From Gammaproteobacteria bacterium (lineage in GTDB: Bacteria; Pseudomonadota; Gammaproteobacteria; Pseudomonadales; Azotimanducaceae), in NCBI GenBank assembly GCA_030428905.1, contig JAUIED010000014.1:1-48890 (forward strand): 48,890 nt of DNA. The letters run 5' to 3'. Below, piece after piece: positions 48,627 to 48,890 of the stretch (the stretch's first letter is position 1; each line of letters opens with the position of its first letter). The position numbers and the translations under genes are program-made. A model generated the notes under the pieces. It searched no databases and was not told where the DNA came from. It saw only the letters and a program-made list of their open reading frames with translations.

Positions 48627-48890
48627 TTAGAGGGAAGCGCAGACGTGGCCGCCGTCCACGGTGACGACGGTGCCGGTCATGTAGCGCGAGGCATCAGACG
48701 CGAGCAGCAGTAGAGGGCCGTCGAGGTCGTCGAACTCACCGTAGCGCCGCATGGGGATGCCTTTCATGAAGTCGTCTGACTGCTCGCTTTCGAGCAGCAG
48801 GCGGCTGACGTCGGTGAGGATGTAGCCTGGGGCCAGCGCGTTGACACGGATGCGGTAGCGCGCGGCTTCCAGTGCCATGACCTCGGTCAT
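48627..48890 (-). CDS. SDR-family oxidoreductase, C-terminal fragment
   Basis: The last 87 codons of an SDR; the gene continues past the right edge. RIRVNALAPGYILTD and the end YMTGTVVTVDGGHVCASL are standard for classical SDRs. The catalytic residues are outside the window. It is the first visible gene of the operon with the epoxide hydrolase, acetoacetyl-CoA synthetase and PPK2 genes. Confidence 0.85.
   Translation of the reverse strand: MTEVMALEAARYRIRVNALAPGYILTDVSRLLLESEQSDDFMKGIPMRRYGEFDDLDGPLLLLASDASRYMTGTVVTVDGGHVCASL

Noticed and set aside
1-48890. CRISPR array, tRNA, rRNA, prophage or integrase genes
   Set aside because: None was seen on reading both strands; the only interspersed repeats are the 149-bp element and its remnant.

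Overview
The window is a gene-dense, GC-rich stretch of a diderm bacterial chromosome, most likely from a gammaproteobacterium with a catabolic, isoprenoid- or lipid-degrading lifestyle. The evidence is a TonB-dependent receptor, a TolC-type outer-membrane channel, a DUF3240 gene coupled to a CusA/CzcA-type pump, YhhN, and a PA3496/DUF3545-like small protein. No rRNA, tRNA, CRISPR array, phage module or transposase gene was seen. Almost all genes are tightly packed, often with 4-nt ATGA overlaps, and no gap between genes exceeds 300 bases.

Layout. 1-2628 (minus): carotenoid oxygenase, PhyH-type dioxygenase and the start of a CoA-transferase gene, divergent from a limonene-1,2-epoxide-hydrolase-like gene and an anchored helical protein of unknown function (2719-4510). 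4507-7850 (minus): a CBM9-like/DUF5916 outer-membrane protein and an SDR. 7915-11049 (plus): O-methyltransferase, GPH-type transporter, YhhN. 11015-13934 (minus): ceramidase-like secreted protein and lipoprotein amidohydrolase. 14063-14473: DUF1761 membrane protein. 14478-20255 (minus): a four-gene HME-RND metal efflux operon. 20337-23071 (minus): membrane-anchored LuxR regulator, amidohydrolase, small conserved protein, GFA-type zinc protein. 23207-28585: D-aminoacylase-like amidohydrolase, VOC protein, Nif11-like 61-aa peptide, TonB receptor and cytochrome c. 28646-31159 (minus): a sigma-54-type AAA+ regulator without the GAFTGA loop, and a secreted protein of unknown function. 31399-35876 (plus): a sulfide/persulfide locus (persulfide dioxygenase, TauE/SafE exporter, DUF442-SQR fusion, DUF442-like lipoprotein, and a metallo-beta-lactamase-fold protein that has lost its metal ligands). 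36018-38825: a TLP1-type thiolase and an MFS transporter boxed between two 149-bp repeats. 38975-43998 (minus): an M50-like membrane protein, then a TetR-headed operon (TetR, carotenoid oxygenase, LLM flavoenzyme, dienelactone hydrolase, PNPOx-like). 44192-48890 (minus): small charged protein, PPK2, acetoacetyl-CoA synthetase, EHN-type epoxide hydrolase, SDR fragment.

How the genes fit together. Two carotenoid oxygenases, two epoxide hydrolases, a PhyH dioxygenase, SDRs, a thiolase and acetoacetyl-CoA synthetase would suit oxidative cleavage of an isoprenoid or other unsaturated substrate, followed by beta-oxidation-like steps; this is inference. The sulfide locus would oxidise H2S to persulfide and then sulfite, with sulfite export.

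The most unusual items are: (1) a 149-bp hairpin-rich repeat, two full copies plus an internally deleted remnant, flanked by TTAG and sitting on stop codons of convergent genes; (2) the metal-site-less persulfide-dioxygenase paralogue at the end of the sulfide locus; (3) the GAFTGA-less regulator with a Cys/His-rich PAS domain and an upstream palindrome; (4) two genes whose conserved N-termini demand a non-standard CTG start.
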